DNA of 64,000 bases from AG1 sp035559775 (lineage in GTDB: Archaea; Thermoproteota; Thermoprotei_A; Sulfolobales; AG1). This document shows, piece after piece, positions 52,521-61,625 of this stretch (position 1 is the stretch's first letter; every line of letters begins with the position of its first letter). Where the stretch lies: positions 62,001-126,000 of the forward strand of contig DATMAU010000028.1 in the NCBI GenBank assembly GCA_035559775.1, in the 5' to 3' direction. Position numbers and translations under genes: made by a program. The notes beneath the pieces are model-generated. The model was not told the origin of the DNA. It did no database searches and saw only the letters and a program-made list of their open reading frames with translations.

Positions 52521-52922
52521 CTACTGAACACCCTTGGCCCTTTCCTCGGCTAGCCTTTCTTCATAATACTTCTGCAGCTCCTCATCGCTCATATTTCTAT
52601 AGGGCTCGTCAAGCAACGCTCTGACTTCCTTGTTCTTGATGAAATAGTATGTTGCGTATGAGCATATGGGCACTACCTTTAACCCCCTATCCTTAGCAAC
52701 CTCTATAGCTTTCTCTACAAGCTTCTTAGCAGCGCCCTTACCCCTATGCTGTGGTGGTGTGTATGTGGATACTAGGAACATTTTACCCTGATCTACTTTA
52801 TATGTTAGGTATGCCTTCGAGCCATCGCTGAACTTTATATAGAATACCTCAGAGGTATATTTAACTTCTTCCTCGCTCAACCACACCACCTGTTTATTAG
52901 TGTATAGAGAGCTAAAAACCAC
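52521..52922 (-). CDS. GNAT-fold N-acetyltransferase
   Basis: The 133-residue protein contains the acetyl-CoA loop PPQHRGKGAAKKLVEKAI (the Q/RxxGxG/A motif) and the downstream KVVPICSYATYYFIKNK segment of the YjdJ-type GNAT group. Length equals a single minimal GNAT domain plus a Glu-rich tail. The acceptor is unknown. It is divergent from the HTH regulator, 33 bases apart. Confidence 0.82.
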   Translation of the reverse strand: MVFSSLYTNKQVVWLSEEEVKYTSEVFYIKFSDGSKAYLTYKVDQGKMFLVSTYTPPQHRGKGAAKKLVEKAIEVAKDRGLKVVPICSYATYYFIKNKEVRALLDEPYRNMSDEELQKYYEERLAEERAKGVQ

Positions 52923-52955
52923 AGACCATGGTGAATTATTAATCTCTATATAGAT

Positions 52956-53993
52956 ATGATCTTGGTGGAGGACTCTATAGCCGAGAGTGAGAGGAAAATA
53001 ATAGAGATCCTAGAAAGCGCAGGACCCAAGGGAGTCATCCAGGCTGAGATCTACAGGACCCTGGGTCTCTCGAAGAGCTGGGTTTCAGAAATATTATCGT
53101 TGATGGAGAAGAGAGGCCTTATAGTGAGGACAAGAGGGCCTGGGAAAACGCTTGTGGTTAAGCTCTCAAAATACGCTGACCCAGCTAGTGGGAGGACCAT
53201 AGTGGTAGGGCTTGTCCCCTCAATAGAATATCTCCCCCTACCCATCATGATGAAAAAGCTAGAAGATCAGGGATATAGGGTTGAACCTTCTCTCAGGAGA
53301 AGTGTTGTCGATGTTGCAATAGGGTTTATGAGAGGAGAATTCCACATAGCATATCTCCCCATATACACGCTAGCAGTGATGAGACAGTTTGGAGCCGGGT
53401 TCAAGATCCTTGGCGCTGTTGCTCTGGGAGGCGCTTCCATAGTTGGGCACCGCGTTCCCGATGTCGATAAGATCTTCACCAGCATGTTATCCACCATGGA
53501 GGTCTTGGCCATGGCTTATCTGAGAACCCATGGGCTTGACAATACCTATACAAAGTATTATAGAGATCCCAAGGATATTGTAGAAACAATCTCTAAAGAT
53601 CACAGATCCGTAGCAGTGCTATGGGAACCATACTCACTTATAGCAGAGACCGAGGGGTTGAGGAGAACCCCTCTCTCAAGCATTATTGGTGATTACCACT
53701 GCTGCCTCCTCATAGCCAGAGAAAACATGCATCCAGATATTATCGAGCTTATTGCAAGGGCGCATAGAGAGTCTATCGAAACGCTAGGGAGAAACATGGA
53801 AACCGCATCCCAGATATTCTCAAGAATCGTTGGGATCGAGCCCCACATAATAGTTAGAGCCTCCAGCGAGTATAAATATACATACCACATAGATAAAGGG
53901 CTCTTGAGAAACATAGCAAGCCATGCGAAAGGTCCTCTAACAAACATAGAGATCTTAGAGAACATAGTCTCACAGGACACGATCAACGCGTAA
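52956..53993 (+). CDS. Transcription regulator: winged HTH fused to substrate-binding-like domain
   Basis: The 345-residue protein has a MarR/Lrp-like winged HTH (residues about 8-70, AEIYRTLGLSKSWVSEILSLMEK partial) with a DNA-binding wing RTRGPGKTLVV. After this comes a SsuA/NMT1-like periplasmic-binding fold beginning TIVVGLVPSIEYLPLPIMM and containing GFMRGEFHIAYLPIYT. There is no signal peptide, so ligand binding is inside the cell. The design matches a one-component, ligand-responsive regulator. The ligand might resemble the small anions bound by SsuA/NrtA proteins, which is inference. Confidence 0.75.
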   Translation: MILVEDSIAESERKIIEILESAGPKGVIQAEIYRTLGLSKSWVSEILSLMEKRGLIVRTRGPGKTLVVKLSKYADPASGRTIVVGLVPSIEYLPLPIMMKKLEDQGYRVEPSLRRSVVDVAIGFMRGEFHIAYLPIYTLAVMRQFGAGFKILGAVALGGASIVGHRVPDVDKIFTSMLSTMEVLAMAYLRTHGLDNTYTKYYRDPKDIVETISKDHRSVAVLWEPYSLIAETEGLRRTPLSSIIGDYHCCLLIARENMHPDIIELIARAHRESIETLGRNMETASQIFSRIVGIEPHIIVRASSEYKYTYHIDKGLLRNIASHAKGPLTNIEILENIVSQDTINA

Positions 53994-54259
53994 TAGATCA
54001 ACGGCTCTTGAGAAACAGCGGTAAGATCACGGATCACATATATCTTACAACCATCCAAACACAGCGATGGGTTTACTTAAGATATTTACAAGCATGTTGA
54101 AAACAGCTATACCTACTGGTCCTCCGACAAACTCCTCCTAACAAGATCGATCTCCTTAGGTATAGAGAGCTAGTTATTTAAAGCTAAAGCCTTCGTCTGC
54201 TGTTCCTAGTTTCGTGAAAGTTCATACAGGTTAATATCGGTGATTGGTGTTCATAAGCT
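53994..54259. other. Intergenic stretch, nothing recognised
   Basis: AT-rich sequence between the HTH-SBP gene and the tnpB-tail relic. No supported gene or RNA. Confidence 0.4.
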
Positions 54260-54540
54260 ATGAGATACAGAATTTACAGTGATACCAGCCCAACAATGAG
54301 GGTAGAGATAGAGGCCCGAGCGGGCGGGTTAAAGGCAAAAGAACCAGGATGTGGGTGTTTCCCCACAGCTATGAGCCGGAGCAATGCTATGAGGGGGGAG
54401 CTGTGGGTTGGGGTCACCCCGAATGAGTTGAGGCCGAGGATAAGGGCTCCAATGAAAGGAGCCCTGAGGCCGAGGAAGCCAAGGGAAGAGCGGTTGATAC
54501 CAAGCAATATCAACCGCTATGAAACCTGAACTCCTAGTAA
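54260..54540 (+). pseudogene. tnpB-tail/omega-RNA-like relic (IS200/IS605-type 3' end), relic G
   Basis: An open frame ends in GELWVGVTPNE ... PMKGALRPRKP ... NINRYET, which looks like the low-complexity C-terminal tail of archaeal TnpB proteins; no RuvC domain remains. The DNA carries a perfect 11-bp hairpin, AGCGGTTGATA/TATCAACCGCT, just before GAAACCTGAAC. A shorter diverged copy of this block occurs at 56565-56700. No transposase remains in the window. The identification as tnpB rests on my memory of such tails. Confidence 0.45.
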
Positions 54541-54674
54541 TACACTATACTTAAGCGATTCTACAGATAATGTTAGCCCAACTAATGGGACAGATATGTG
54601 GGGTATGAGGTAACGTGGATCTATATGGGAGAAAACCCTGTAGATCTAAAGATCTGGTGAGGTCGGTTTAGAAG

Positions 54675-54684
54675 ATTTAAATAG
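54675..54684 (+). promoter_or_regulatory. TATA box with no obvious plus-strand gene
   Basis: ATTTAAATAG is a strong TATA match, with transcription expected near 54705 in a GC-rich segment (GATCCGATAGATCGGGATCG). It points toward the 3' end of the convergent gene at 54747-55283, so it could drive a small or antisense RNA. Confidence 0.35.
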
Positions 54685-54746
54685 GCCCACAAAGTATCCG
54701 GGATCCGATAGATCGGGATCGGGGGAACGCGCTCTGGGTAGCATGA

Positions 54747-55283
54747 TTAGCTGCACAAAACTAATACTATTCCATCTACTACTGATAAAATATCCTCTAA
54801 GTCTTTCTGGCTACAGGTCTCGACCAGGATCTTCCCAGCCGCTGCTCCGGCATATATTTTGAGATTTCTAGTCATGGATTTTGCTTCAAAAGGGATGATG
54901 GTAATGTCGGGGACTAGGAGGGCTATTATGCCTAGGCTGTATTGCAAATGCTCTTCATGGATCCTTACAGCTATGCTTCTATACGCCTCCTGAGCGATCC
55001 TCAGCGTCTCTGCTGTCTTAAGCAGCTTTAGGTCTAACGCTATTACGAGATCCCAGAGAGGTGTTATTAGATTTAGGCCTCTCGGTGGTTTCTCCGGGTT
55101 TATGAGGGCTATGATCTCAAGCTTTCTCGCAGGATCTTTAGGATCAACACCACAGCTCTTTATAGCATCAACAACCATTGCTGGGGATACGGAGTCTACA
55201 CTCCTTAGATCAATATATATGCCGTTCACTTCGGAGGGGCGTTCTCTTATATGTGGCTCTACATATACTTTCAAATGTTTCAT
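54747..55283 (-). CDS. Protein of unknown function
   Basis: From ATG 55283, preceded by GGTGTG at a 5-base spacing, the 178-residue product starts MKHLKVYVEPHIRERPSEV and has alternating strand-helix segments, for example VVDAIKSCGVDPKDPARKLE and YSLGIIALLVPDITIIPFEA. Its layout suggests an alpha/beta fold. I see no known motif. It is 17 bases from the phosphodiesterase gene upstream on the same strand, which suggests co-transcription. Confidence 0.6.
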   Translation of the reverse strand: MKHLKVYVEPHIRERPSEVNGIYIDLRSVDSVSPAMVVDAIKSCGVDPKDPARKLEIIALINPEKPPRGLNLITPLWDLVIALDLKLLKTAETLRIAQEAYRSIAVRIHEEHLQYSLGIIALLVPDITIIPFEAKSMTRNLKIYAGAAAGKILVETCSQKDLEDILSVVDGIVLVLCS

Positions 55284-55300
55284 AAAACACACCTTAAGTG

Positions 55301-55810
55301 CTAGATCTCGACTATCCTGGCTTCCATCCTATTTATATCGAGGATCGCGACTGTAGATCTCCCAGTGAGGATTCCGTAAACCTCTCCCGGGTTTATGATC
55401 AGGGTTCCCTTCTCAACCCTTATATCTGGTTCATGGGTATGTCCGTAGAGGATCAGATCGTAATCACCGCCTCTGGCAATGCTGTCAATTATAGCCCTCG
55501 TCTTTTCCTTAGGACCATACCCATGGATCATGATCACGCGTTTGCCCTCGATCTCCGTCTCGAAAGGTGGTTCATAGAGCTCCTGACCAGCCCTCACAGC
55601 TATCTCCCTTAAACCCAGCTTCTCCCCATCATTATTACCAAGGATCCCGACAAACCTGATCCCACTCCTCAATATCCTTGTAAGCGAAAAGGGTGCCACA
55701 TAGTCCCCCAGATGTATTATCATCCTGACCCCGCTGTTAGAGAAAAGACTCATAGCCGCGTCTATTTTAGCTATGTTGTCATGGCTGTCACTCATAATAC
55801 CTACAAGCAT
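55301..55810 (-). CDS. YfcE/MJ0936-like metallophosphoesterase
   Basis: The 169-residue protein has the full set of metal ligand motifs: MSDSHDN (D-x-H), HLGDYV (GDxx), GILGNNDG (GNxD), MIHGYG and YGHTHEPD (GHTH). Proteins of this kind hydrolyse phosphodiesters with Mn2+ or Ni2+, but natural substrates are mostly unknown. Length and motif spacing are normal for the family. Confidence 0.9.
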   Translation of the reverse strand: MLVGIMSDSHDNIAKIDAAMSLFSNSGVRMIIHLGDYVAPFSLTRILRSGIRFVGILGNNDGEKLGLREIAVRAGQELYEPPFETEIEGKRVIMIHGYGPKEKTRAIIDSIARGGDYDLILYGHTHEPDIRVEKGTLIINPGEVYGILTGRSTVAILDINRMEARIVEI

Positions 55811-56044
55811 AGGGTCACCATCGATCCTGTCACACTAATGCTTTTAAGCAGAAAGCCTCGGATCTCACTCTTCAGGGTAAGAGGTTTTTGGTCTTCCAGC
55901 CACTATGGGTATTGAGGGTGGGCATCCCTTCTCTATGAGTATTAACTGAGATAGACTCTATTGCTCTGCTATGAGGCTGATTAAAAGTTCTATGAGAGGC
56001 AGGCTGGTGTGCCTGTTGGTAGTTATGCGGCTTAGAATTCCTAG

Positions 56045-56467
56045 CTAGGGGTACGAGACCCTGCAGAAGTACCCGGCTCCTTCGTATAGGGTTACTTTTA
56101 CAATCACGTCTTTTCTCTCAATTAGCTTGTATATCTTCTCAGCTATCATTAGAGCCATGTTCTCTAGAGTTGGGTTGCCCTTATCGCATATTGTGATTTT
56201 CCTAAATATCGTCTTGATCTCATTATCTATTATATAGCCCTGGGGTACTATCAAAGATCTGTCAAGGTTGCTTGCCACGCTTCTCACAATCCTCTCAAGC
56301 TCTCTAAGATCTAGTATATAGCCCTCAGCGCCTGGCTTCCCAGAGATCTCTACTGACAACTTATAGGTATGCCCATGCGGTATTAAGTCTATATCCAGGA
56401 AACCATGTGTTATATGCATGGCTTCGAAGTATATACCATCAACCCCAATGCTGATCTCTAATGCCAC
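56045..56467 (-). CDS. 6-pyruvoyl-tetrahydropterin synthase/QueD family protein
   Basis: The 140-residue protein has the zinc histidines in MHITHGF and PHGHTYKLSV and the conserved ENMALMIAEKIYK helix. Family members turn dihydroneopterin triphosphate into pterin or 7-deazaguanine precursors. The catalytic Cys of PTPS/QueD near the zinc site is not evident, so this may be a non-canonical member (as seen for archaeal PTPS-like enzymes). Start is GTG with GGGGTG upstream. Confidence 0.78.
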   Translation of the reverse strand: MALEISIGVDGIYFEAMHITHGFLDIDLIPHGHTYKLSVEISGKPGAEGYILDLRELERIVRSVASNLDRSLIVPQGYIIDNEIKTIFRKITICDKGNPTLENMALMIAEKIYKLIERKDVIVKVTLYEGAGYFCRVSYP

Positions 56468-56564
56468 GCACCCCTAATATGAATAGTCGTTCCGAATTAA
56501 TAGCAAGACCAACACCACTGGTACCAAGCACGTCTGAGCTTGTTTGGAGATGGAATCACTTATA

Positions 56565-56700
56565 GCCAGGGTAGCTCCGAATGGGTAAAGGCCAAGATAT
56601 AGATAATACTATTGAAAGAAGCCCTGAGGCCGGCGAAGCAGTAGGCTAGGCAGCTGGCATCAAGCTACACTCTACCATGAAGCCTGAACCTCTATTTAAA
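56565..56700 (+). repeat. tnpB-tail/omega-RNA-like relic H, diverged copy of the block at 54260-54540
   Basis: The order GCTCCGAATG ... AGGCCAAGATA ... TATTGAAAGAAGCCCTGAGG ... GGCATCAAGC ... GAAGCCTGAACCTC parallels relic G base for base over more than 100 bases with many substitutions. The hairpin is largely lost, and the frame is closed. It indicates a second, older insertion of the same type of element. Confidence 0.5.
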
Positions 56701-56784
56701 CCTACTATTATGAGACCATTGGTAATGATATGTTCATTTTTCAATTTATTATCCCCTAATAAATAAGTGATCTATGGTGATACT

Positions 56785-57495
56785 ATGCCTACATTGAGCT
56801 CTGGGTATGTAATAGCTGGTGGATATGCTGATAAGCTTAGGAGAACAGTGTTTGCACAGCTTAGAGATGAGATTAAAGGAGGAGCTATCTCGTCACAGGA
56901 GGTTGCGAGGGCTGTTGGTGAGCTTAACAGCACGTTGTACAGGATTCTCGTCGATAAGTTTAAGGTTGATAAGGGCGATGTGGTTAGGATAAGGATAGAC
57001 TATCAAATAGAGGGTGGGAAGATCATATGGGATCCGTCTAGATTATCGATAGAGGTGTTCAGGAGGGATAAGGAGATCGATAATATAGTCAGATCCCTCG
57101 GCGGCGCCATGCTATGGCAAGAGGCCTTTGGAAAAGGCGTTGAGTACCAGGTTGTAAAGCTTGGTGAGACTCTTGATGGCGACCTAGTATACACACTAAA
57201 GCTAGGTGACGAAGAGGTGGGCTCGCTTATTGTAACCCGGCTTGATAATGAGCTGTTTATAAAGAAAGGAGCAATACTGCATCCAAGCCCAATGGTGTTT
57301 GAGAAGCTGAGAATCCCTATCCATGAGGGGGAGCTGCCTGAGAGCGTGCTAGCGCAGAAGATCCTGGAAGCCCAAAAGATAGGTAGGCATGTTGCTGAGG
57401 AAGAGGCTAGGAAAGTAGTTAACTATCTCAGAGAGAGGGTAATGACCCCTCCTCTTGAGAGAAAAGTTTACGAAGAGTCCCAGGAGGAGATCTGA
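56785..57495 (+). CDS. DUF2258 family protein
   Basis: ATG 56785 is selected by GGTGAT 4 bases upstream. The 236-residue protein begins PTLSSGYVIAGGYADKLRRT and contains DVVRIRIDYQIEGGKIIWDP, landmarks I associate with the archaeal DUF2258 family. The C-terminal helix ends RERVMTPPLERKVYEES. The function of the family is not established to my knowledge. It is monocistronic, convergent with fixCX. Confidence 0.7.
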   Translation: MPTLSSGYVIAGGYADKLRRTVFAQLRDEIKGGAISSQEVARAVGELNSTLYRILVDKFKVDKGDVVRIRIDYQIEGGKIIWDPSRLSIEVFRRDKEIDNIVRSLGGAMLWQEAFGKGVEYQVVKLGETLDGDLVYTLKLGDEEVGSLIVTRLDNELFIKKGAILHPSPMVFEKLRIPIHEGELPESVLAQKILEAQKIGRHVAEEEARKVVNYLRERVMTPPLERKVYEESQEEI

Positions 57496-57540
57496 AAATA
57501 CAGTAGTAAAACCAAGTTTAAATAGATACTAAAGTAAAGC

Positions 57541-59259
57541 CTAGCTATATCTAAACTTCACCCCATGCCCGCTCCTCTCTGGATTGAATGAGATAACATC
57601 TGGAGGACCGATCACCCAGCATGTTCCGCACGAAACACACGCAACATGGTCAAACCTGATCTCGGCCCTAGCAACGTCTCTCCATGTTTCTTCAAGAGCT
57701 TTTTTCTCGAGATCCTTGCCACCAGATCCGGTCTTTCTAAGCCTGTCCAGGTTATGTTTATATAGATCCCTATATGAGGCGAATATACCTTTCCCGGGAA
57801 CCGATAATGTGTAGCAGTTAGTCGGGCATGCTGGAACCCAGAGCTTATAAGGATCCCTGTTAGCTGTGGCGTAATCGATCTTTATATGTGAGTAGTTCTT
57901 ATCCTCCTCATATACTAGGATCCCTGTTCTCTCCTGGATCTTTTGCAAAGCATCTTTATTATCGATCCTCTCCTCCATAGTACCTGAAACCTTTTTCCCG
58001 AGAAATCTAAGGAGAAGCTTATACCCGGGACCATATAGGAGCCTGCTCTCAGACAAGATACTGTTTCTAGCAGCCCTCCTAATATCCCTATAGATCGGTT
58101 GTAGAAGATCTAGGTATATGGAGAGGGTTTTCTCACTGAAATCATTGTTCTTCCTAGCATATATATACGTCTGGGCAGCCATGATCCCTGTAGCGATAGC
58201 CCTCCTCATACCGTCTATAAGACCTCCTATCTTCACAAACGCTCCCATAGCGTCTCCAGCGACTAGAAAGCCGCTTCTCAGAGGCTTTTCAAGCATGGTC
58301 ATTGGTCCTTTAGGAATGTTATGTGCCGAGTACTCGACAAGCTTTGCACCCTCTATAAATCTACTCACATATGGGTGTGAGATCATGTCCTCCAGCACGT
58401 CCAGCGGCTTCCCGATCTCTCTGACATTTTTTCTGAGACTCTTGAGCATGCTACTCATCGTAACAACAAGACCTACCGAAATCGTGTCTCTGTTTGTGTA
58501 TATGAAGCCACCGCCAACCATTCCTCTAAGGAAATCACCCATTATAGCTATAGCCATCCCCTCACCGCTTTTAAGACCAAACCTCTTGTTAATTTCATCT
58601 TCGCTCAGTTGGTAAACCTGCTTGATACCATGGTATACCTGGTCAGGATCTAGGGGTTTTCTAAGCCCAGCCTTTATTACAAGTCTACTTGTAATACCGC
58701 TAGCATCTATAACCAGATCCGCGTGTATCTCCTCCTTGTTGGTTCTTATACCAACGACCCTGTCATCCTCTATAACGAGATCCTCAACAGCTGTTGCTGT
58801 AACCACAATCCCTCCAACCTCTTCAACCTTTCTTGCAAACCATCTATCAAACTTAGCCCTGATCACTGTATAATCATGACCTGTAGATATACCTCTATGG
58901 ATAAACTTATCGAGCGCGGATGTCTCGTCTATCTCTAGAACCATATATGATCTCTCGCTAGGAGCAACAGCCCTATATCTATACTCGGCAGGATATATGG
59001 GGCTTGATATCATTGCAAGCTTGTATTTAACCACCTTTCTTTCGAGAGGAGCCTCGCTCTCAAAATCTGGTATGAGATCTATTTACCCATATCCTGGGAT
59101 ATAGGATCCGTAGAGAACGCCCCCGGTAACGTTCCTCTGCCCAGGCACCTTGGCCTTCTCAATTAAGAGCACATCATAGCCTCTCTTAGCTAGATAATAT
59201 GCGGCGGCGCTCCCAGCTAGTCCTGCCCCTACTACTATTACATCGTGTTTATCCACCAC
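57541..59259 (-). pseudogene. fixCX: ETF-quinone oxidoreductase (FixC-FixX fusion) interrupted by an in-frame TAA
   Basis: Read from GTG 59259, the frame opens with the FAD-binding VVGAGLAGSAAAYYLAKRG motif, continues to GYIPGYG-like sequence, then meets TAA at 59085-59083 (codon 59), and continues in the same frame without a shift for 514 codons to the end. The rest includes GFLVAGDAMGAF (second FAD motif) and a C-terminal FixX-like ferredoxin segment CVSCGTCWV. It would pass electrons from ETF to the quinone pool. The downstream part could still be made from an internal GTG at 59034 but would lack the first FAD motif. A single substitution (for example TTA to TAA), a sequencing error or read-through are possible. 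Confidence 0.85.
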
Positions 59260-59265
59260 TATCCT

Positions 59266-60417
59266 TCACCGACCCTCAAGCTTTTTCTGCAACGCCTCGT
59301 AAAGCTTAGGTAAGGCTCTATATAGGTCTTCTACTATTGAGTAGTGAGCTATCTCGTGGATAGGTGCTCTGGGATCTATGTTTATAGCAACCACACTGCC
59401 AGCCCTCAGGATCCCTACTCTATGTTGTATTGCACCGCTTATACCAGCGGCTATATATACCTTAGGTGACACAGTCTTTCCGGTCTGTCCGATCTGTATG
59501 TCGTGTGTTATGATCTCCTTTAGCTCCTTCACATCGGCATGTATAAGCGCTCTAGAAGCCCCCAGCGCTGTCTCAACACCGAGTTTTCTCCTAACAAGAT
59601 CTAGGATCTTTCTCGCTATGTCAACAGCTTCTAGAGGGTTCTTAGCGTTTCCTTCAGCGTCTCTCAGGATCCCTAGCCCTAGACCTACTATTAGCTTCGC
59701 GCTTAGAAGCTCAGCACCTCTATCCTCGATCTTCTCGTAATCCACGACCCTTACTTTCTTCTTATACTTCTCAAGAGATGGTGTATATCTATATACATCC
59801 CCAACCCTGGTTCGATCTCTCTGGAGTGGTTTGAAAGAGCCTGGTCTGAGCGATGCTATCTGGGGTCTGTGTCTTGGTGTATAGATTTTAGCTATCCTTG
59901 TAGCAAAATCAGGCCTTATCTGGGCCAGTATGTTTGAGAACTTCTCTTTCAAGAGCCCGTGGAAGAAGTCCTCAACATCGAAATCAATGTTATCTGTAGC
60001 AAGCCCTGTGACAAGTCTATAGGCTAGCCTTGGAGCCAGGTCCCTGCCCATCTCGTCGGCCATAAATATGAGCGCCCATGGCTTTCTGAGCCTCACGACC
60101 TCTTCTAGAGCATCTGTATAGGCTAGAGGCTCATAATCAGCTAGGTATGGATGCTCTACCGCAACCACATAGTCTGCGCCGTGTTCTATCAATGTTTTAG
60201 CAATATCATCGCCCACTTTATCGCCAGCTACAAGAGCCCCTACTTTCATACCAACTTTAGAGGCTATCTTCCTAGCAGCAGCTATCCCCTCAAGGCTATA
60301 GCTTATCAGCTCTCCTCTAAAGATCTCTATGAATGTCCAGACATCTCTATAGCTCTCTATATCAGGCGTTGGTGGGAGTATGTTGGGAATCTGTGCTTGC
60401 TGATTTTGTGGCTTCAT
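59266..60417 (-). CDS. etfA: Electron transfer flavoprotein alpha subunit (FixB/EtfA)
   Basis: The 383-residue protein has the C-terminal FAD domain signature GQTGKTVSPKVYIAAGISG and the late AINIDPRAPI segment. Its N-terminal half resembles EtfA domain I. With EtfB it forms the ETF heterodimer carrying electrons from acyl-CoA or similar dehydrogenases to the fixCX oxidoreductase. It lies 8 bases after etfB and 6 bases before fixCX, a tight operon. Confidence 0.93.
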   Translation of the reverse strand: MKPQNQQAQIPNILPPTPDIESYRDVWTFIEIFRGELISYSLEGIAAARKIASKVGMKVGALVAGDKVGDDIAKTLIEHGADYVVAVEHPYLADYEPLAYTDALEEVVRLRKPWALIFMADEMGRDLAPRLAYRLVTGLATDNIDFDVEDFFHGLLKEKFSNILAQIRPDFATRIAKIYTPRHRPQIASLRPGSFKPLQRDRTRVGDVYRYTPSLEKYKKKVRVVDYEKIEDRGAELLSAKLIVGLGLGILRDAEGNAKNPLEAVDIARKILDLVRRKLGVETALGASRALIHADVKELKEIITHDIQIGQTGKTVSPKVYIAAGISGAIQHRVGILRAGSVVAINIDPRAPIHEIAHYSIVEDLYRALPKLYEALQKKLEGR

Positions 60418-60425
60418 AGAACCAC

Positions 60426-61601
60426 CTACCCTCTCAATATGTTTATAATCTCCTCAGCCAGATCCTCGTAGTCAAATATCTTGGCCAGCCCCTTTGCCAT
60501 GAGATCTCTCTTAAGATCCTCGGGCAGGCTATCGAGAAGATCTCCCCTCTTGAAGGGACCATAGGTCTTATCACCATAGCTGATCTTATCGATATCGTTA
60601 GCGGCTATGATTGATGATCCAACAGTCTTCCTAACACGGGGCTTACTAATATCAACCCCCGGGCCAACTACTGTGGGCGATCCAGCAAGCCCTATATATC
60701 TCGGATCAGCCTTTATATCGTCAGCAGACCATATGGTTATATTGGTGTTCTTACCCCTATACGAATTCATAAGAGAGGCCCTCCTACCAGATAGGGGTAC
60801 GGGGGGTGCTGAGTAATCGACATGGATTGTTAGAACCGATGGAAGATCTAGTTCTAGGATCTGCATGACATTTATAAGCCTCCTCTTAACCAGAAGAGTG
60901 TTTCTCTCGCCAATATACTCATAATCAACCACAAACGATGCGTGGGGGATTGTGAGCCCGAGTTCTTGTGAAAGAGCTTCAGCAACCTGGGGACCGACAT
61001 TCCCAGTCTCTCCATCAGCTGCTTTCATTCCACAGAAAATAACGAAGTTTGTTATAACTCTCTTCGCCTCCTCTCTGAGAAGTTCTACAGCATCGTTCTT
61101 AGAGATCTTTCCTTCTCTAAGCATGTTAATAAGGGTATCCCTTATAGATGGCTTATCACTATAGATCTTGTTGGGTATAAGGTTCTTTCTATATAGATCT
61201 GTAGCTAGTGCCTCAACCTTATCTATAGATTCGCCAGACTCTATAGCGTTGGCCAGCGTCTCGATCGCTTCTCTATGTATGGATAATACTTTTAAGATCC
61301 CTTTAGAGAGCGTGTATGATGTAGCCCAGGTATCCGCGCCAGCCATTCTCCTGTCGCTCAATATATATGCCTCATCTATCCCGGAGACCTCCGCCTCAAA
61401 GATCTCCCTCATTATAGGTATGATCTTTGGGTGGGGACCCATAGACATTGCAACAAGCTTTCCCCCAACCCTTCTCCTCATATAATCAGCAGCCTCTATG
61501 GTTTTCCTATCATATGGGTTTAGCACTATATCCATCTCCTCCCTCCTCAAGATACCGCCTACAGTAACAACCCTTGCTGTGTTTGCCGGAACCCCTTTCA
61601 C
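60426..61601 (-). CDS. etfB: Electron transfer flavoprotein beta subunit (FixA/EtfB) with insertion
   Basis: The 391-residue product has NPYDRKTIEAADYMRRRVGG, ADTWATSYTLSKGI and GMKAADGETGNVGPQVAEAL in EtfB order, but an extra helical segment of about 80-90 residues lies between the last two. The GTG at 61601 removes the first beta-strand. The sequence upstream (coding EILVFALVKG) is open but begins with TTT after AGGTGG, and an ATA at 61619 is the only spacing-compatible candidate start. So the true start is non-standard or damaged. Confidence 0.85.
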   Translation of the reverse strand: MKGVPANTARVVTVGGILRREEMDIVLNPYDRKTIEAADYMRRRVGGKLVAMSMGPHPKIIPIMREIFEAEVSGIDEAYILSDRRMAGADTWATSYTLSKGILKVLSIHREAIETLANAIESGESIDKVEALATDLYRKNLIPNKIYSDKPSIRDTLINMLREGKISKNDAVELLREEAKRVITNFVIFCGMKAADGETGNVGPQVAEALSQELGLTIPHASFVVDYEYIGERNTLLVKRRLINVMQILELDLPSVLTIHVDYSAPPVPLSGRRASLMNSYRGKNTNITIWSADDIKADPRYIGLAGSPTVVGPGVDISKPRVRKTVGSSIIAANDIDKISYGDKTYGPFKRGDLLDSLPEDLKRDLMAKGLAKIFDYEDLAEEIINILRG

Positions 61602-61625
61602 GAGGGCAAATACGAGTATTTCAAA

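Noticed and set aside
59083..59085. TAA as a recoded sense codon (pyrrolysine-like)
   Set aside because: Pyrrolysine uses TAG, and no recoding signal or pyl gene is seen. Substitution or sequencing error is simpler.
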